In this document: positions 16,993 through 25,258 of the stretch, in pieces
Layout: the number at the start of each line of letters is the position of its first letter
Position numbering within the stretch: position 1 is the stretch's first letter
Assembly: GCA_017526905.1 (NCBI GenBank)
Contig: JAFXQT010000039.1
Location: 1 to 39,816 of the forward strand
Length of the DNA stretch: 39,816 nucleotides
Direction of reading: 5' to 3'
Source: Bacteroidaceae bacterium
Lineage (GTDB): Bacteria > Bacteroidota > Bacteroidia > Bacteroidales > Bacteroidaceae
Made by a program: the position numbers and the translations under genes
The notes under the pieces: generated by a model
Told to the model about the DNA's origin: nothing
Seen by the model: only the letters and a program-made list of their open reading frames with translations
Databases searched by the model: none

Positions 16993-17090
16993 CTCCCCCT
17001 TTTACTTCCCCCTTTTACTCCCGAAACTTAAATGAAGTTACATCTTTCCCGTCAAACAGAAACTCAGCCGCGCCTGGATTCATTGCCGAG

Positions 17091-17107
17091 TGTCTAATTT
17101 TTAGACG
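17091..17107 (+). promoter_or_regulatory. Predicted efflux-regulon operator (permease 2), best palindrome
   Basis: TGTCTAATTTTTAGACG, with GTCTAA and TTAGAC as perfect inverse half-sites around TTT, followed by TTTT. It starts 79 bp upstream of the -7 box at 17170. Confidence 0.7.
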
Positions 17108-17169
17108 TTTTATGCATCGAAGAGACAGAAAGTGGGACAGAGGACTTGCAGGGAAAGAGGAAATGTGCG

Positions 17170-17177
17170 TAACTTTG
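17170..17177 (+). promoter_or_regulatory. Promoter -7 (TAACTTTG) of permease 2
   Basis: TAACTTTG with TTG 21 nt upstream; nearly the same sequence as the permease 1 promoter. Confidence 0.7.
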
Positions 17178-17203
17178 CAGCAACAAATGAACTAAAACCC
17201 AAA

Positions 17204-17300
17204 AGCCCACCCCTTGCCCCTCCCTGGAGAGGGGAACCAAGTTTGGCAGCAAACGAGCTGTTATGAACGCCCCTCCCTGGGGAGGGGCTGGTGGTGGGCT
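17204..17300 (+). repeat. Class B palindrome pair in the permease 2 leader
   Basis: Same structure as 9742-9838: inverted GCCCACCCC and GGTGGTGGGC outer ends, inner CCCCTCCC-type palindromes and a CAAACGAG linker. Differences are confined to a few bases. Confidence 0.85.
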
Positions 17301-17321
17301 TCACTTTAAAAATCACTTAAT

Positions 17322-19748
17322 ATGAATTCTCTCTTCTACCTCGCGCGCCGCTTCAAGACGGCCACCGCCCTGAACCTCCTTGGCCTCACCGTGGCCTTCG
17401 CCGCCTTCTATCTGTTCATGACGCAGGTGCGGTACAACGCCGGCTACAACCGCAGCTTCCCCGATGCCGAACGCATCCTGCGCGTGGAAGCGAAGATGAA
17501 TCAGGATTCGCCGTGGGGCACCCACTGCAACCGGCCGCTGCTGGAGTACATGATTCAGATGCCCGAGGTGGTATCGGGCACCATCACGAGCATCTTTACC
17601 GGAGTGTGGGACTTCTATCTTGGCGAATCGCCCATCACCTATTCCACCTCGAACGTGCGCAACGAGAGCGGCCTGGAAACCTTCGGTATGGAGTGTCTGG
17701 ATGGCAAACTGCACTGGGACGAAGGCGAGAAGGGCATCCTCATCCCCGCCTCGATGGCAGAGCGCTTCCTCGGCACCACGATGGCTGCCGGGCGTCACCT
17801 TTGGGACGGCAAGGATAGCATCCGCGTCCAGGGTGTCTATCGCGACCTGCCCGCCAACACATTTCTCACCAACATCCCTTCCAACGAATATCCCATCAAC
17901 GGTGTCTTCTTCGCCATGAGCGACGAGAATCGCCACAACTTCAGCGAGTGGAGTTATGTAGGTTACCTCCATATCTATGACACCGTTGACCTCGACGCCT
18001 TCTGCGCCGAGTTCAGGGAGCGCTGCAAAACGGCCGTCCGCAAGGCGGTGCTGGCCGAGAACGCTGAAGAGTATGACAAAGCCTCGCCCGAGGAAAAGGC
18101 CGAGATGGAACAGCAGGTCGATGACTACTTCGGGAAGTTCGACCTCCGCGCCACACCCATCACCGAGACCTATTTCTCCGGTGTAGGCGGGAACGACCGC
18201 GGCAACCGCACCGTACACCTTATTCTTATATGGGCGTGCGTGATCATCCTCGTCGTCGCTGCCATCAACTTCCTCAACTTCACGCTGGCCGAAGCACCGA
18301 TGCGCGTGAAGGGCGTCAACACCCGTCGCGTCCTTGGCAGCACCCTCTGGAGCCTGCGCCTCGGCCTCATCGGCGAGGCGGTGGCAACGTCGCTCGTAGC
18401 CTTCGCCCTCTCCCTCGGCTTGGTACATTTGCTGTCCGAGTGGCCCCCTATTGCCGAACTCTTCTCGGGCGACATCAGCCTCACTGCCAACCTCCCCTCT
18501 GTGGTCCCTGTCCTCGCAGCGCTCTCTGTGGTCATCGGCATTGTCGCCGGCACCTATCCCGCCTTCTTCGTCACTTCCTTCCAGCCTGCCTTGGCCCTGA
18601 AAGGCAGCTTCGGCCTCACACCCAAGGGACGCCGTCTGCGCACGGGACTGGTCGCCCTGCAGCTGTTCGTCAGCCTCGTCCTGGTCGCTTTCATCGGTAT
18701 TCTCTATCTGCAGAGCCACTTCATCTTCCACTCCGACTACGGTTACGACAAGGATCAGATTATCTACGCCCAGCTGCCCGCAGAACTCATGCAGAAGAAA
18801 GATGCCATCCGCTCGGAGCTCATGCAGATGGGCGGCGTGGAGGAAGTCAGCTATTCCAACTTCGTCCTCGGCTCGCAGACGCAGTACATGGGCTGGGGAC
18901 GCGGCACGGGCGACAAGGCCGTCACCTTCACGTGCCTACCTGTAGATTGGCGCTACCTACGCACGATGGGCATCAAGGTTATCGAGGGGCGCGACTTCAA
19001 CGAACATGATGGCGACTGCTACATCATCAACGAAGCTGCCCGCAAACGTTGGTCGTGGATAGAGATGGACAAGCCTCTGACAGACAACGACTTGCCCGTC
19101 GTCGGTGTCTGCGAGAACATCCGCTACGGCAGCGTCCGTCAGGACCGGGCCGAGGATCCCGTGGCCTTCGTCATTCTCGGCGAAAGCTATGCACAATGGG
19201 GTGACCGGCTGGGGACACTGAATGCTCACCTCGGGGCTGGCGTGGATAAGGTGGAACTGCGTCGTACCATCGAAGAGAAGCTCGTCGAAATGAACGGCGG
19301 CAACGCCGTCACCGTCCGCTTCCTCGACCAAATCCTCGAGAACCTCTATCAGGAGGAGTTCCGCTTCATCCGTCAGGTGCTCCTCTTCAGCATCATCTGC
19401 CTCGTCATCACCCTCATCGGCGTCTTCTGCCTGACGCTCTTCGAGACGGAGTACCGCCGCAAGGAGATTGGCATCCGCAAGGTATTCGGCTCCACCGAGG
19501 AGGCTATCCTGCTGATGCTCAGCCGTCGCTATGTCTTGCTCATCCTCCTTGCCTTCGTCCTCGCCGCACCTCTCGCCTGGTACATCGGACGCCAGTGGCT
19601 GATGAGCTTCGCCGAGCGCACACCCATCTACTGGTGGCTCTTCCCCCTCGCCCTCCTGGCCGTCTCGGCCATCACCCTCGCTACCGTCGGCATCCAAGGC
19701 TGGCGCGCCGCCACGGAGAATCCGGTCAGGAGTATTAAGACGGAGTAA
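17322..19748 (+). CDS. FtsX/MacB-type ABC transporter permease 2
   Basis: An 808-residue paralogue of permease 1 with the same eight-helix layout and two periplasmic domains. The N-terminus (ARRFKTAT.LN.LGL.VAFA) and the last ~130 residues, from YQEEFRFI to PVRSIKTE, are almost the same as in permease 1, while the periplasmic parts are much more diverged. The promoter, operator, leader palindromes and start are also shared, so the whole unit was duplicated and the 3' end may have been homogenised. The two may form a heterodimer or serve different substrates. The ATPase at 22590 is the likely shared partner. Permease 3 follows after a short element. Confidence 0.92.
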   Translation: MNSLFYLARRFKTATALNLLGLTVAFAAFYLFMTQVRYNAGYNRSFPDAERILRVEAKMNQDSPWGTHCNRPLLEYMIQMPEVVSGTITSIFTGVWDFYLGESPITYSTSNVRNESGLETFGMECLDGKLHWDEGEKGILIPASMAERFLGTTMAAGRHLWDGKDSIRVQGVYRDLPANTFLTNIPSNEYPINGVFFAMSDENRHNFSEWSYVGYLHIYDTVDLDAFCAEFRERCKTAVRKAVLAENAEEYDKASPEEKAEMEQQVDDYFGKFDLRATPITETYFSGVGGNDRGNRTVHLILIWACVIILVVAAINFLNFTLAEAPMRVKGVNTRRVLGSTLWSLRLGLIGEAVATSLVAFALSLGLVHLLSEWPPIAELFSGDISLTANLPSVVPVLAALSVVIGIVAGTYPAFFVTSFQPALALKGSFGLTPKGRRLRTGLVALQLFVSLVLVAFIGILYLQSHFIFHSDYGYDKDQIIYAQLPAELMQKKDAIRSELMQMGGVEEVSYSNFVLGSQTQYMGWGRGTGDKAVTFTCLPVDWRYLRTMGIKVIEGRDFNEHDGDCYIINEAARKRWSWIEMDKPLTDNDLPVVGVCENIRYGSVRQDRAEDPVAFVILGESYAQWGDRLGTLNAHLGAGVDKVELRRTIEEKLVEMNGGNAVTVRFLDQILENLYQEEFRFIRQVLLFSIICLVITLIGVFCLTLFETEYRRKEIGIRKVFGSTEEAILLMLSRRYVLLILLAFVLAAPLAWYIGRQWLMSFAERTPIYWWLFPLALLAVSAITLATVGIQGWRAATENPVRSIKTE

Positions 19749-19752
19749 AAAA

Positions 19753-19775
19753 GACCCACCCCTCCCAGGGAGGGG
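19753..19775 (+). repeat. Class B palindromic arm after permease 2
   Basis: ACCCACCCCTCCCAGGGAGG-type palindrome starting a few bases past the permease 2 stop. A single arm, which may act as a terminator-like hairpin. Confidence 0.65.
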
Positions 19776-19819
19776 AGAAGGCTGGCGCGTCACTTTCATG
19801 CTGAACGAGACGCTCTCCT

Positions 19820-20005
19820 TATAGGTGGGTTCTATAAATTAGCTTTGAATAGCTCTTAGGCTATTTCCGAACAGATTTTGTTTCAAGGCCGCCGGGGCGT
19901 AGCGGGCTACGTCCCAAGGACTTGGAGCAAAAGATGCCGGAAAGAGGCAAGAGCAAACAAAGATAATTCATAGAGAATTTATTAATTAATAGAACACACC
20001 TATAG
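19820..20005. mobile_element. MITE-like element upstream of permease 3
   Basis: The ends are inverted: TATAGGTGGGTTCTATAAAT at the left (19820) matches the inverse complement of the right end (to 20005) at about 19 of 21 positions. Inside, GGGGCGTAGC and GCTACGTCCC (about 19894-19915) form a hairpin. It is about 185 bp with no coding capacity. A non-autonomous transposon is the simplest reading. It separates permease 2 from permease 3 and may supply or disturb the promoter of the latter. Confidence 0.55.
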
Positions 20006-20036
20006 TAACTTTTATTTTTCATTTTTCATTCATAAA

Positions 20037-22391
20037 ATGCATCCATTCTCCAAAGGCCAAGGCGCCTTTATCAAAATCACATCGCTCACCGTAGGTCTCA
20101 CCGTGGGGCTGGTGCTGCTGGCCAAGGTGCAGCTGGAACGCAGCTACGACCGCTGCATCGTGGACAAGGAGCATGTGTATGAGTTGCAAGAAACGTTCCA
20201 GCGTGCGGGCGAAGAACTGCAGCAACACAGCGCCACGTCGGGCGGCATCGCACCTGTATTGGCACAAGAGATACCCGAGGTGGTGACGGCCACACGCTAT
20301 ACCGCGCAGTTCGGCGACGAGAAACTGACGCTGGAGGACGGCAGCCGGCACTACTTTGAAGAGGCGGTGTTTGCCGATTCCTGCTTCTTCAACATCTTCG
20401 CAACAAGGACGCTGGTGGGCGATGCCAAGCAGATTCTCTCGACCGCCGGGCAATGCATGATCAGCCGTCGGCTGAGCGAAAAGATGGGCGGCGAGGTCGT
20501 CGGCCAGACGTTCTGCTTCGCCTCGGCACCACAGAAGCCGATGACCATCTGCGGCGTCTATGAGGACTATCCCGAGAACTCCACCTTCGCGCGCTTCGAC
20601 ATCCTCATGTCGATGCCCTCCGTCGGCACCTACGCCTGGGACGGCACCGAGAACCTCATCGGCAACGACCGCTATCATTCGTATGTACGCTTGCGTCCCG
20701 ATGCCGACATGGACAAGGTGCGCGGCGAGGTCAAAGAGCTGCTGCAGCGCATTCTCCCGTGGGAGGACCTGAAGCAAACCGGCTACACCGACGCCGGCAT
20801 TGAACTGGTCAGCGTCGCCGGCAGCCGCATGAAGGAAACCACCGTGCGCACCACCTGCATCATCCTCGCCGTGGTGGCGCTGGTGATGCTCTTCACGGCG
20901 GTGATGAACTACATCCTCGTTGTCATCAGCTCGCTCGTCGGCCGTGCCCGTCAGGTGGCTGTACGCAAGGTGCTCGGTGCCCACAGCCGGGAGTTCTACC
21001 TCGGCTCGATAGGCGATGCCGCCCTTCATCTGCTGACGGCACTTGCCTTGATGGCACTCCTGCTCTATGCCGGGCAGGACCTGACGCGCGACCTGCTGGG
21101 CGTCAGCGTCACGACGCTCTTCTCCCGGCAGACGTTCGCGGTGCTGCTCGCAGTCTGCCTCACCGTATTGCTCTGCTGCGGCATCCTGCCGGGCTTCATC
21201 TACTCGCGCATCCCGCTCACCTACGCCTACCGCCTCTACAGCGAGAGCAAGCGCGTGTGGAAGCTGTCGCTGCTGGCCTTCCAGTTCGTGCTCTCGACGA
21301 TGCTGCTCTGCGTGCTCACCACCATCTATCGGCAATACAACTTTATGCTCCATACGGACATGGGCTATCAGTATGACAAGGTGGCTTACGTCAACGTGTC
21401 CGCCCTCCACGGCGACTCCATCTATTCGCTGGCCCGCGAGATCGAGAACCTGCCGTGCGTCGAGAGGACCGCTGCTGCCTACTCCCTCTTCTGCAATCGG
21501 CAGAGCGGAGACAACGTGCTCGTGCCCGGCCATCCGCAGGAACTGTTCAACTGTGCCAACATGTTCTTTGCCGAGAGCGGACTGGTGGAGACGATGGGCC
21601 TGCAAATTGTGCGCGGCCGCGACTTCGAGCGCGTGAACCATCAAGGTTGGCAGCCGGAGATGCTGGTGGACGAGCATTTCGCCCAGAAGATGAAAGAAGT
21701 GGCGGGCATAGACGACGTCGTGGGGCGGCAATTCATCAACTCTTCGTTAGGAAACCAATACCCCTTGACCGTCGTTGGCGTGGTGAAGAACTTCACCCTG
21801 GGCTCTCTGGTGTCGCGCGAAGAGCGACCCATCATGGTCGTCAACGGCAATGTCTTCACACACTACGTCATGATGAAGCTTCAGCGCGTCACACCCGACC
21901 ACCTGCAGGCCGTGCAGCAACTCTGCGACCGGCTCTACCCCGATGCCGAACTCAACGTGAAGCTCTACTCCAACGAGATGGCCGACCAGTATCAGGAGAC
22001 GCAGCGCACGCGTGACCTCGTCATGATTGGTTGCATCGCCTCGCTGCTCATCACCCTCATCGGACTGATAGGTTATGTCCGTGACGAGGTACAGCGCCGC
22101 TCGCGCGAGCTGGCCATCCGCAAGGTCATCGGTGCCACCATGAGCGAGGTCCAGCTGCTGTTTGCACGCAGCATCGCCGTCATCGCCCTGCCCTCTATCG
22201 CCGTCGGTGTGGCTCTGGGCTGGTATCTGAGCACGCTGCTCATGCAGCAGTTCGCCTACAAGGTGGCTCTCCCGTGGACGGTCTTCGCCATCGACGCCCT
22301 CCTCATCATCCTCATCATCGCCGCCGTCGTGTTCATCCAGACAAGGCGCGTGGCCAACGATAATCCGGTGGAGTATTTGAAGAAGGAATAG
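20037..22391 (+). CDS. FtsX/MacB-type ABC transporter permease 3
   Basis: A 784-residue permease of the same superfamily as permeases 1 and 2 but only distantly similar. The first helix starts almost at once (about 11-27), so the cytoplasmic N-terminus is shorter than in the other two; the neighbouring MITE-like element may have removed a few residues or the original start. FtsX coupling motifs are ARQVAVRKVLGAHS (about 302-315) and SRELAIRKVIGATM (about 690-703). Helices cluster near 280-390, 405-430 and 660-775. It ends NPVEYLKKE. The ATPase gene follows by about 200 nt, separated by palindromic repeats, and is probably cotranscribed. Confidence 0.9.
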   Translation: MHPFSKGQGAFIKITSLTVGLTVGLVLLAKVQLERSYDRCIVDKEHVYELQETFQRAGEELQQHSATSGGIAPVLAQEIPEVVTATRYTAQFGDEKLTLEDGSRHYFEEAVFADSCFFNIFATRTLVGDAKQILSTAGQCMISRRLSEKMGGEVVGQTFCFASAPQKPMTICGVYEDYPENSTFARFDILMSMPSVGTYAWDGTENLIGNDRYHSYVRLRPDADMDKVRGEVKELLQRILPWEDLKQTGYTDAGIELVSVAGSRMKETTVRTTCIILAVVALVMLFTAVMNYILVVISSLVGRARQVAVRKVLGAHSREFYLGSIGDAALHLLTALALMALLLYAGQDLTRDLLGVSVTTLFSRQTFAVLLAVCLTVLLCCGILPGFIYSRIPLTYAYRLYSESKRVWKLSLLAFQFVLSTMLLCVLTTIYRQYNFMLHTDMGYQYDKVAYVNVSALHGDSIYSLAREIENLPCVERTAAAYSLFCNRQSGDNVLVPGHPQELFNCANMFFAESGLVETMGLQIVRGRDFERVNHQGWQPEMLVDEHFAQKMKEVAGIDDVVGRQFINSSLGNQYPLTVVGVVKNFTLGSLVSREERPIMVVNGNVFTHYVMMKLQRVTPDHLQAVQQLCDRLYPDAELNVKLYSNEMADQYQETQRTRDLVMIGCIASLLITLIGLIGYVRDEVQRRSRELAIRKVIGATMSEVQLLFARSIAVIALPSIAVGVALGWYLSTLLMQQFAYKVALPWTVFAIDALLIILIIAAVVFIQTRRVANDNPVEYLKKE

Positions 22392-22392
22392 A

Positions 22393-22448
22393 AGGCCCAC
22401 CCCCTGCCCCCTCAAAGACCCCTCCCCGCTCCCCCTCAAGGGGGAGAG
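22393..22448 (+). repeat. Class B-like palindromic repeats after permease 3
   Basis: GCCCACCCCCTGCCCCCTC, then CCCCCTCAAGGGGG, starting directly after the permease 3 stop. Degenerate copy. Confidence 0.6.
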
Positions 22449-22540
22449 TGGTCACCTTTCAAGAATTGCAATCCAATAAATTATTATCACTTTAACCCCA
22501 TAAACAATGACCCAGTATCCTCTGCCGCTCGAATACATTC

Positions 22541-22581
22541 CACTCCCCTCCCTACAAGGGAGGGGCAGGGGGGAGGGTCTT
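22541..22581 (+). repeat. Class C-like palindrome just before the ATPase gene
   Basis: CTCCCCTCCCTACAAGGGAG-type palindrome followed by GGGGAGGGTCTTC, ending a few bases upstream of the ATPase start. It may affect translation of that gene. Confidence 0.65.
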
Positions 22582-22589
22582 CTACTATT

Positions 22590-23264
22590 ATGATCAAACT
22601 CGAAAACATCAAGAAGGTCTTCCGCACAGACGTTGTGGAGACCACGGCCCTCGGGGGCATCACACTGGAAGTGAAGGACGGCGAGTTCGTCGCCATCATG
22701 GGTCCTTCGGGCTGCGGCAAATCAACGCTGCTTAACATCCTCGGCCTGTTGGACAATCCCACGGAGGGCAGCTACTGGCTCGACGGCAAGGAAGTGGGGC
22801 ACCTGAAGGAGCGCCAGCGCACTTTCACGCGGCGCGGACAGATTGGCTTCGTATTCCAAAGTTTCAACCTCATCGACGAACTCACCGTGGAGGCTAACAT
22901 CGAGCTGCCGCTGAAATATCTGGGCGTGCCGGCGGCCGAGCGCAAACAGCGCGTGCTGGAGATCATGCAGCGCATGGCCATCAGCCATCGTGCCAACCAC
23001 TATCCCCAGCAGCTCTCGGGCGGACAGCAGCAGCGCGTGGCCATCGCCCGCGCCGTGGTGGTCAAGCCAAAGCTGGTACTCGCCGACGAGCCCACAGGTA
23101 ACCTCGATTCGAAGAACGGCAAGGAGGTGATGGACCTGCTCACACAACTCAACGCCGAAGGCACCACCGTCGTCATGGTCACCCACTCCCAGCACGACGC
23201 CTCCTTCGCCACGCGCACCATCAACCTGCTCGACGGTATGGTGGTGGAGAAAACGCTGCTATAA
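22590..23264 (+). CDS. ABC transporter ATPase (LolD/MacB type)
   Basis: A 224-residue cytoplasmic ATPase that would power the FtsX-type permeases. All motifs are present: Walker A GPSGCGKST (about 37-45), a Q-loop in VFQSFNLID, the signature LSGGQQQRVAIARA, Walker B LVLADEPTGNLD, and the H-loop in VTHSQHD. The length is typical for LolD-like stand-alone ATPases. It is the only ATPase in the region with three permeases, so it probably serves all of them. The class C-like palindrome ends just before the ATG. No separate promoter is evident, so it is likely read from upstream. Confidence 0.95.
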   Translation: MIKLENIKKVFRTDVVETTALGGITLEVKDGEFVAIMGPSGCGKSTLLNILGLLDNPTEGSYWLDGKEVGHLKERQRTFTRRGQIGFVFQSFNLIDELTVEANIELPLKYLGVPAAERKQRVLEIMQRMAISHRANHYPQQLSGGQQQRVAIARAVVVKPKLVLADEPTGNLDSKNGKEVMDLLTQLNAEGTTVVMVTHSQHDASFATRTINLLDGMVVEKTLL

Positions 23265-23466
23265 AACTCCCACCTCTCCAGCAAGGGGGGCGATTAAACA
23301 TGATATAACCTGTTTCATCATACTTTGATGAAGACGCTGGGTGGCCGTCCGTGAGGATAGCTGCCCAGCGGTGTTTTCAAGTCTCAACGTGCTGCTGCCA
23401 CGGAATCATTTGCCCTGTCCTAAAGCAACAGCGCACGAACGTCTATACATACGCTTTCCAAAAAAG

Positions 23467-23957
23467 AAATATCACAAATATCACCATCTGCCCATAACTA
23501 TTGTAAATCAACGCACTGTCAAGTGATATTTGAGTGATATTTACGTGATATTTGGGTAGCATTTGGGTGATCCTCGGGTCGTGTTTGGCCTGTATTGGGT
23601 GTCTGGGAGTGTCTCACTGGTGAGACACGGGCGTCTCAGTGCTGAGACTCGCGCGTCTCAGCGCTGAGAGGCGACTTTCTCACCGCTGCGACACGAGCGT
23701 CGCACGGCCGAGACATCCGCGGGAACGCCCACACGCACCAAGGCACACACCGTAAAAGGTGATTACAGCACAGCATGTGCGCCAGGAAATCCGTTGCCCA
23801 AGCAGTTGCAACACGAAAAGCGTGCTGTCAGGGGCCAAAGGGCAAAAAGAAATATCACGAATCGGGGCAAATATCACGCGAAATATCACACAAATATCAC
23901 TCAGCACAGAACTGATTTTCAGGCGTTATAACCCCATTCGTGATATTTGTGATATTT
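23467..23957. mobile_element. Iteron-ended palindromic element between the ATPase and kinase genes
   Basis: Perfect 18-bp terminal inverted repeats made of two 9-mers: AAATATCAC twice at 23467-23484 and GTGATATTT twice at 23940-23957. Inside, GTGATATTT occurs three times with an exact 11-bp period (23523, 23534, 23545), and AAATATCAC four times at 23850-23900. The centre holds a series of GTCTCA palindromes (23609-23704). It has no credible gene. The layout suggests a non-autonomous mobile element or a cluster of protein-binding sites. Confidence 0.65.
23609..23704. repeat. Four successive palindromes with a GTCTCA/GCGAC core
   Basis: GTGTCTCACTGGTGAGACAC (23609-23628), GTCTCAGTGCTGAGAC (23633-23648), TCTCAGCGCTGAGA (23656-23669), and TGCGAC/GTCGCA (23687-23704). 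The first three centres are exactly 22 bp apart. Confidence 0.8.
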
Positions 23958-23987
23958 ATTTTCGGGAAAGTATAAGAAGGGGCGAAC

Positions 23988-25106
23988 TCACGCGAAGGTC
24001 AGCCTGAACGTGGTGGTGTAGCCTGACTCGGGCCTGTCCATCAGTTCGAGGTTGCCGCCCTGCCGCACCATGATCTGACGGGACAGAGCGAGACCGATGC
24101 CGGTGCCGCCGTGTTTGGTTGTAAAGAAGGGGATGAAGATGCTATCGCGGTCGGCGGCGGGGATGGGAGCGCCGTTATTTGAAATGAAAAGTGAATGAGT
24201 GAAAAGTGAAAAATAAGAATTACTTTCAGAAGTCATTAGTTTCTCAGAGGAAGAAACATGGCCCATTCCATTAGCTTCAGGTAACATATATTTTTCACTT
24301 TTCACTCTTTCACTTTTCACTCTTATCCTCCTCGCCCTCCCTGTTAGGGAGGGAGCAGAATGTATTAGACTGGATGAAAGAGTGTAATTATCAAAGGTAA
24401 CCGCTCCCTCCCTAACAGGGAGGGCGGGGGGAGAGTCTACCTTTATCCTCCCCGCCCCCGCTTCCACGGCATTCTTCACCAGGTTCACCACCACCTGCTG
24501 CAGAAGGACAGGGTCGGCATGAACGACCATGCCGTCCATGTCCGCTACGTCCCATGTCAACTGCGGATAGAGGCGCTGCACCTCGGCGAAGAAGGTATCC
24601 AGGGCCACGTCCTCGGGGTTGGGCTGCTGCAGCTGTGCCAGTTTGCGATAGCTGTCCACGAAGGCGGTAAGGCGGGCAGCCGTGGTATTGATGCTGCGGA
24701 TGCCCGCTTCGAGGGGTGTGCCAACGACGTCGGCACGGTGCAACAAGCTCTGGCTGATGCTGGCGATGGGCGCGGTGGAGTTCATGATTTCGTGGGTCAG
24801 CACGCGTGTGAGCCGTTCCCACGACTCCACCTCGCTCCGGTTCACCTGCTGGTGGATGATCTCGCCCAGGTCGTTCAGCGTTTCTTGCATGGCCCGCTCG
24901 CCGCTGGCCAGACCGCGCGTGCTCAGGCGGAACGACCAGTCGTGGTTACGAATGGCCTCGCGCATCAGGTGGGCACGACGACGCAGCGAGCGCTGGTGGC
25001 GGACAAAGACAAGGAAGAGACAGCATAAAAGTAACAAAAGGACAGCCCATCCCCAACCCCTCACTGGGAAGGGGAGATAGGAGGCTAACAAGTCTATTAC
25101 TACCAT
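23988..25106 (-). CDS. Sensor histidine kinase with a large repeat insertion in its ATPase domain
   Basis: A 372-residue membrane kinase and likely partner of the response regulator at 25242. One clear membrane helix lies at about 19-36. The H-box LTRVLTHEIMNS has the phospho-accepting His at 105, and the N-box NLVKNAVEAG has its Asn at 212. Between the N-box and the G region (SNNGAPIP, ~309-316; HGGTGIGLALS, ~332-342) lies an insertion of about 80 residues (~225-307), encoded by nested repeats at 24187-24436, with no stop codon. Residues ~10-19 (YLPFPVRGWG) are encoded by another palindromic arm (25044-25076). The insertion sits where the ATP-lid region begins, so activity may be altered or lost. 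The start at 25106 is the only suitable one. Confidence 0.85.
   Translation of the reverse strand: MVVIDLLASYLPFPVRGWGWAVLLLLLCCLFLVFVRHQRSLRRRAHLMREAIRNHDWSFRLSTRGLASGERAMQETLNDLGEIIHQQVNRSEVESWERLTRVLTHEIMNSTAPIASISQSLLHRADVVGTPLEAGIRSINTTAARLTAFVDSYRKLAQLQQPNPEDVALDTFFAEVQRLYPQLTWDVADMDGMVVHADPVLLQQVVVNLVKNAVEAGAGRIKVDSPPALPVREGAVTFDNYTLSSSLIHSAPSLTGRARRIRVKSERVKSEKYMLPEANGMGHVSSSEKLMTSESNSYFSLFTHSLFISNNGAPIPAADRDSIFIPFFTTKHGGTGIGLALSRQIMVRQGGNLELMDRPESGYTTTFRLTFA
24197..24307. repeat. 19-bp inverted repeat inside the kinase gene
   Basis: GAGTGAAAAGTGAAAAATA (24197-24215) and its exact inverse complement (24289-24307) bracket 73 bp of A/T-rich DNA unlike the surrounding gene. It adjoins the class C element and together they form the in-frame insertion. 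Confidence 0.8.
24319..24436. repeat. Class C palindrome pair inside the kinase gene
   Basis: Left arm 24319-24356 and right arm 24403-24436 are inverted copies with a perfect 23-nt core; each arm contains CCCTCCCT-GTTA-type palindromes. The spacer is 46 nt. A single right-type arm lies in proA at 33562-33595. Confidence 0.85.
25044..25076. repeat. Class B arm encoding part of the kinase N-terminus
   Basis: GCCCATCCCCAACCCCTCAC followed by TGGGAAGGGGAGATAG. On the minus strand it is read as part of the kinase N-terminal segment just before the membrane helix. Confidence 0.65.
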
Positions 25107-25110
25107 AATT

Positions 25111-25258
25111 ACTTCTTGAGGATTTGAATTCCCTCCCTGGGGAGGGGTTGGGGTGGGCTACCTTCTTGAGGATTTGAGTTCCCCTCCCTTGGGGAGGGGT
25201 TAGGGGTGGGCCTTCAGGGGTGGGCTTTTAGGGGTGGGCCTTTAGGGGTGGGCCTTCA
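25111..25258. repeat. Class B palindromes and 14-bp tail repeats between kinase and regulator
   Basis: Two units begin with CTTCTTGAGGATTTGA (about 25112 and 25162), each followed by a CCCTCCC-GGGGAGGGG palindrome. The second ends in four GGGGTGGGC tails with an exact 14-bp period (25203, 25217, 25231, 25245). The last tail runs into the response-regulator gene and supplies its final codons and stop. Confidence 0.85.

Noticed and set aside
23341-24007. Small ORFs between the ATPase and the kinase
   Set aside because: They overlap the iteron element, lack promoters and recognisable sequence, and differ in composition from the real genes.
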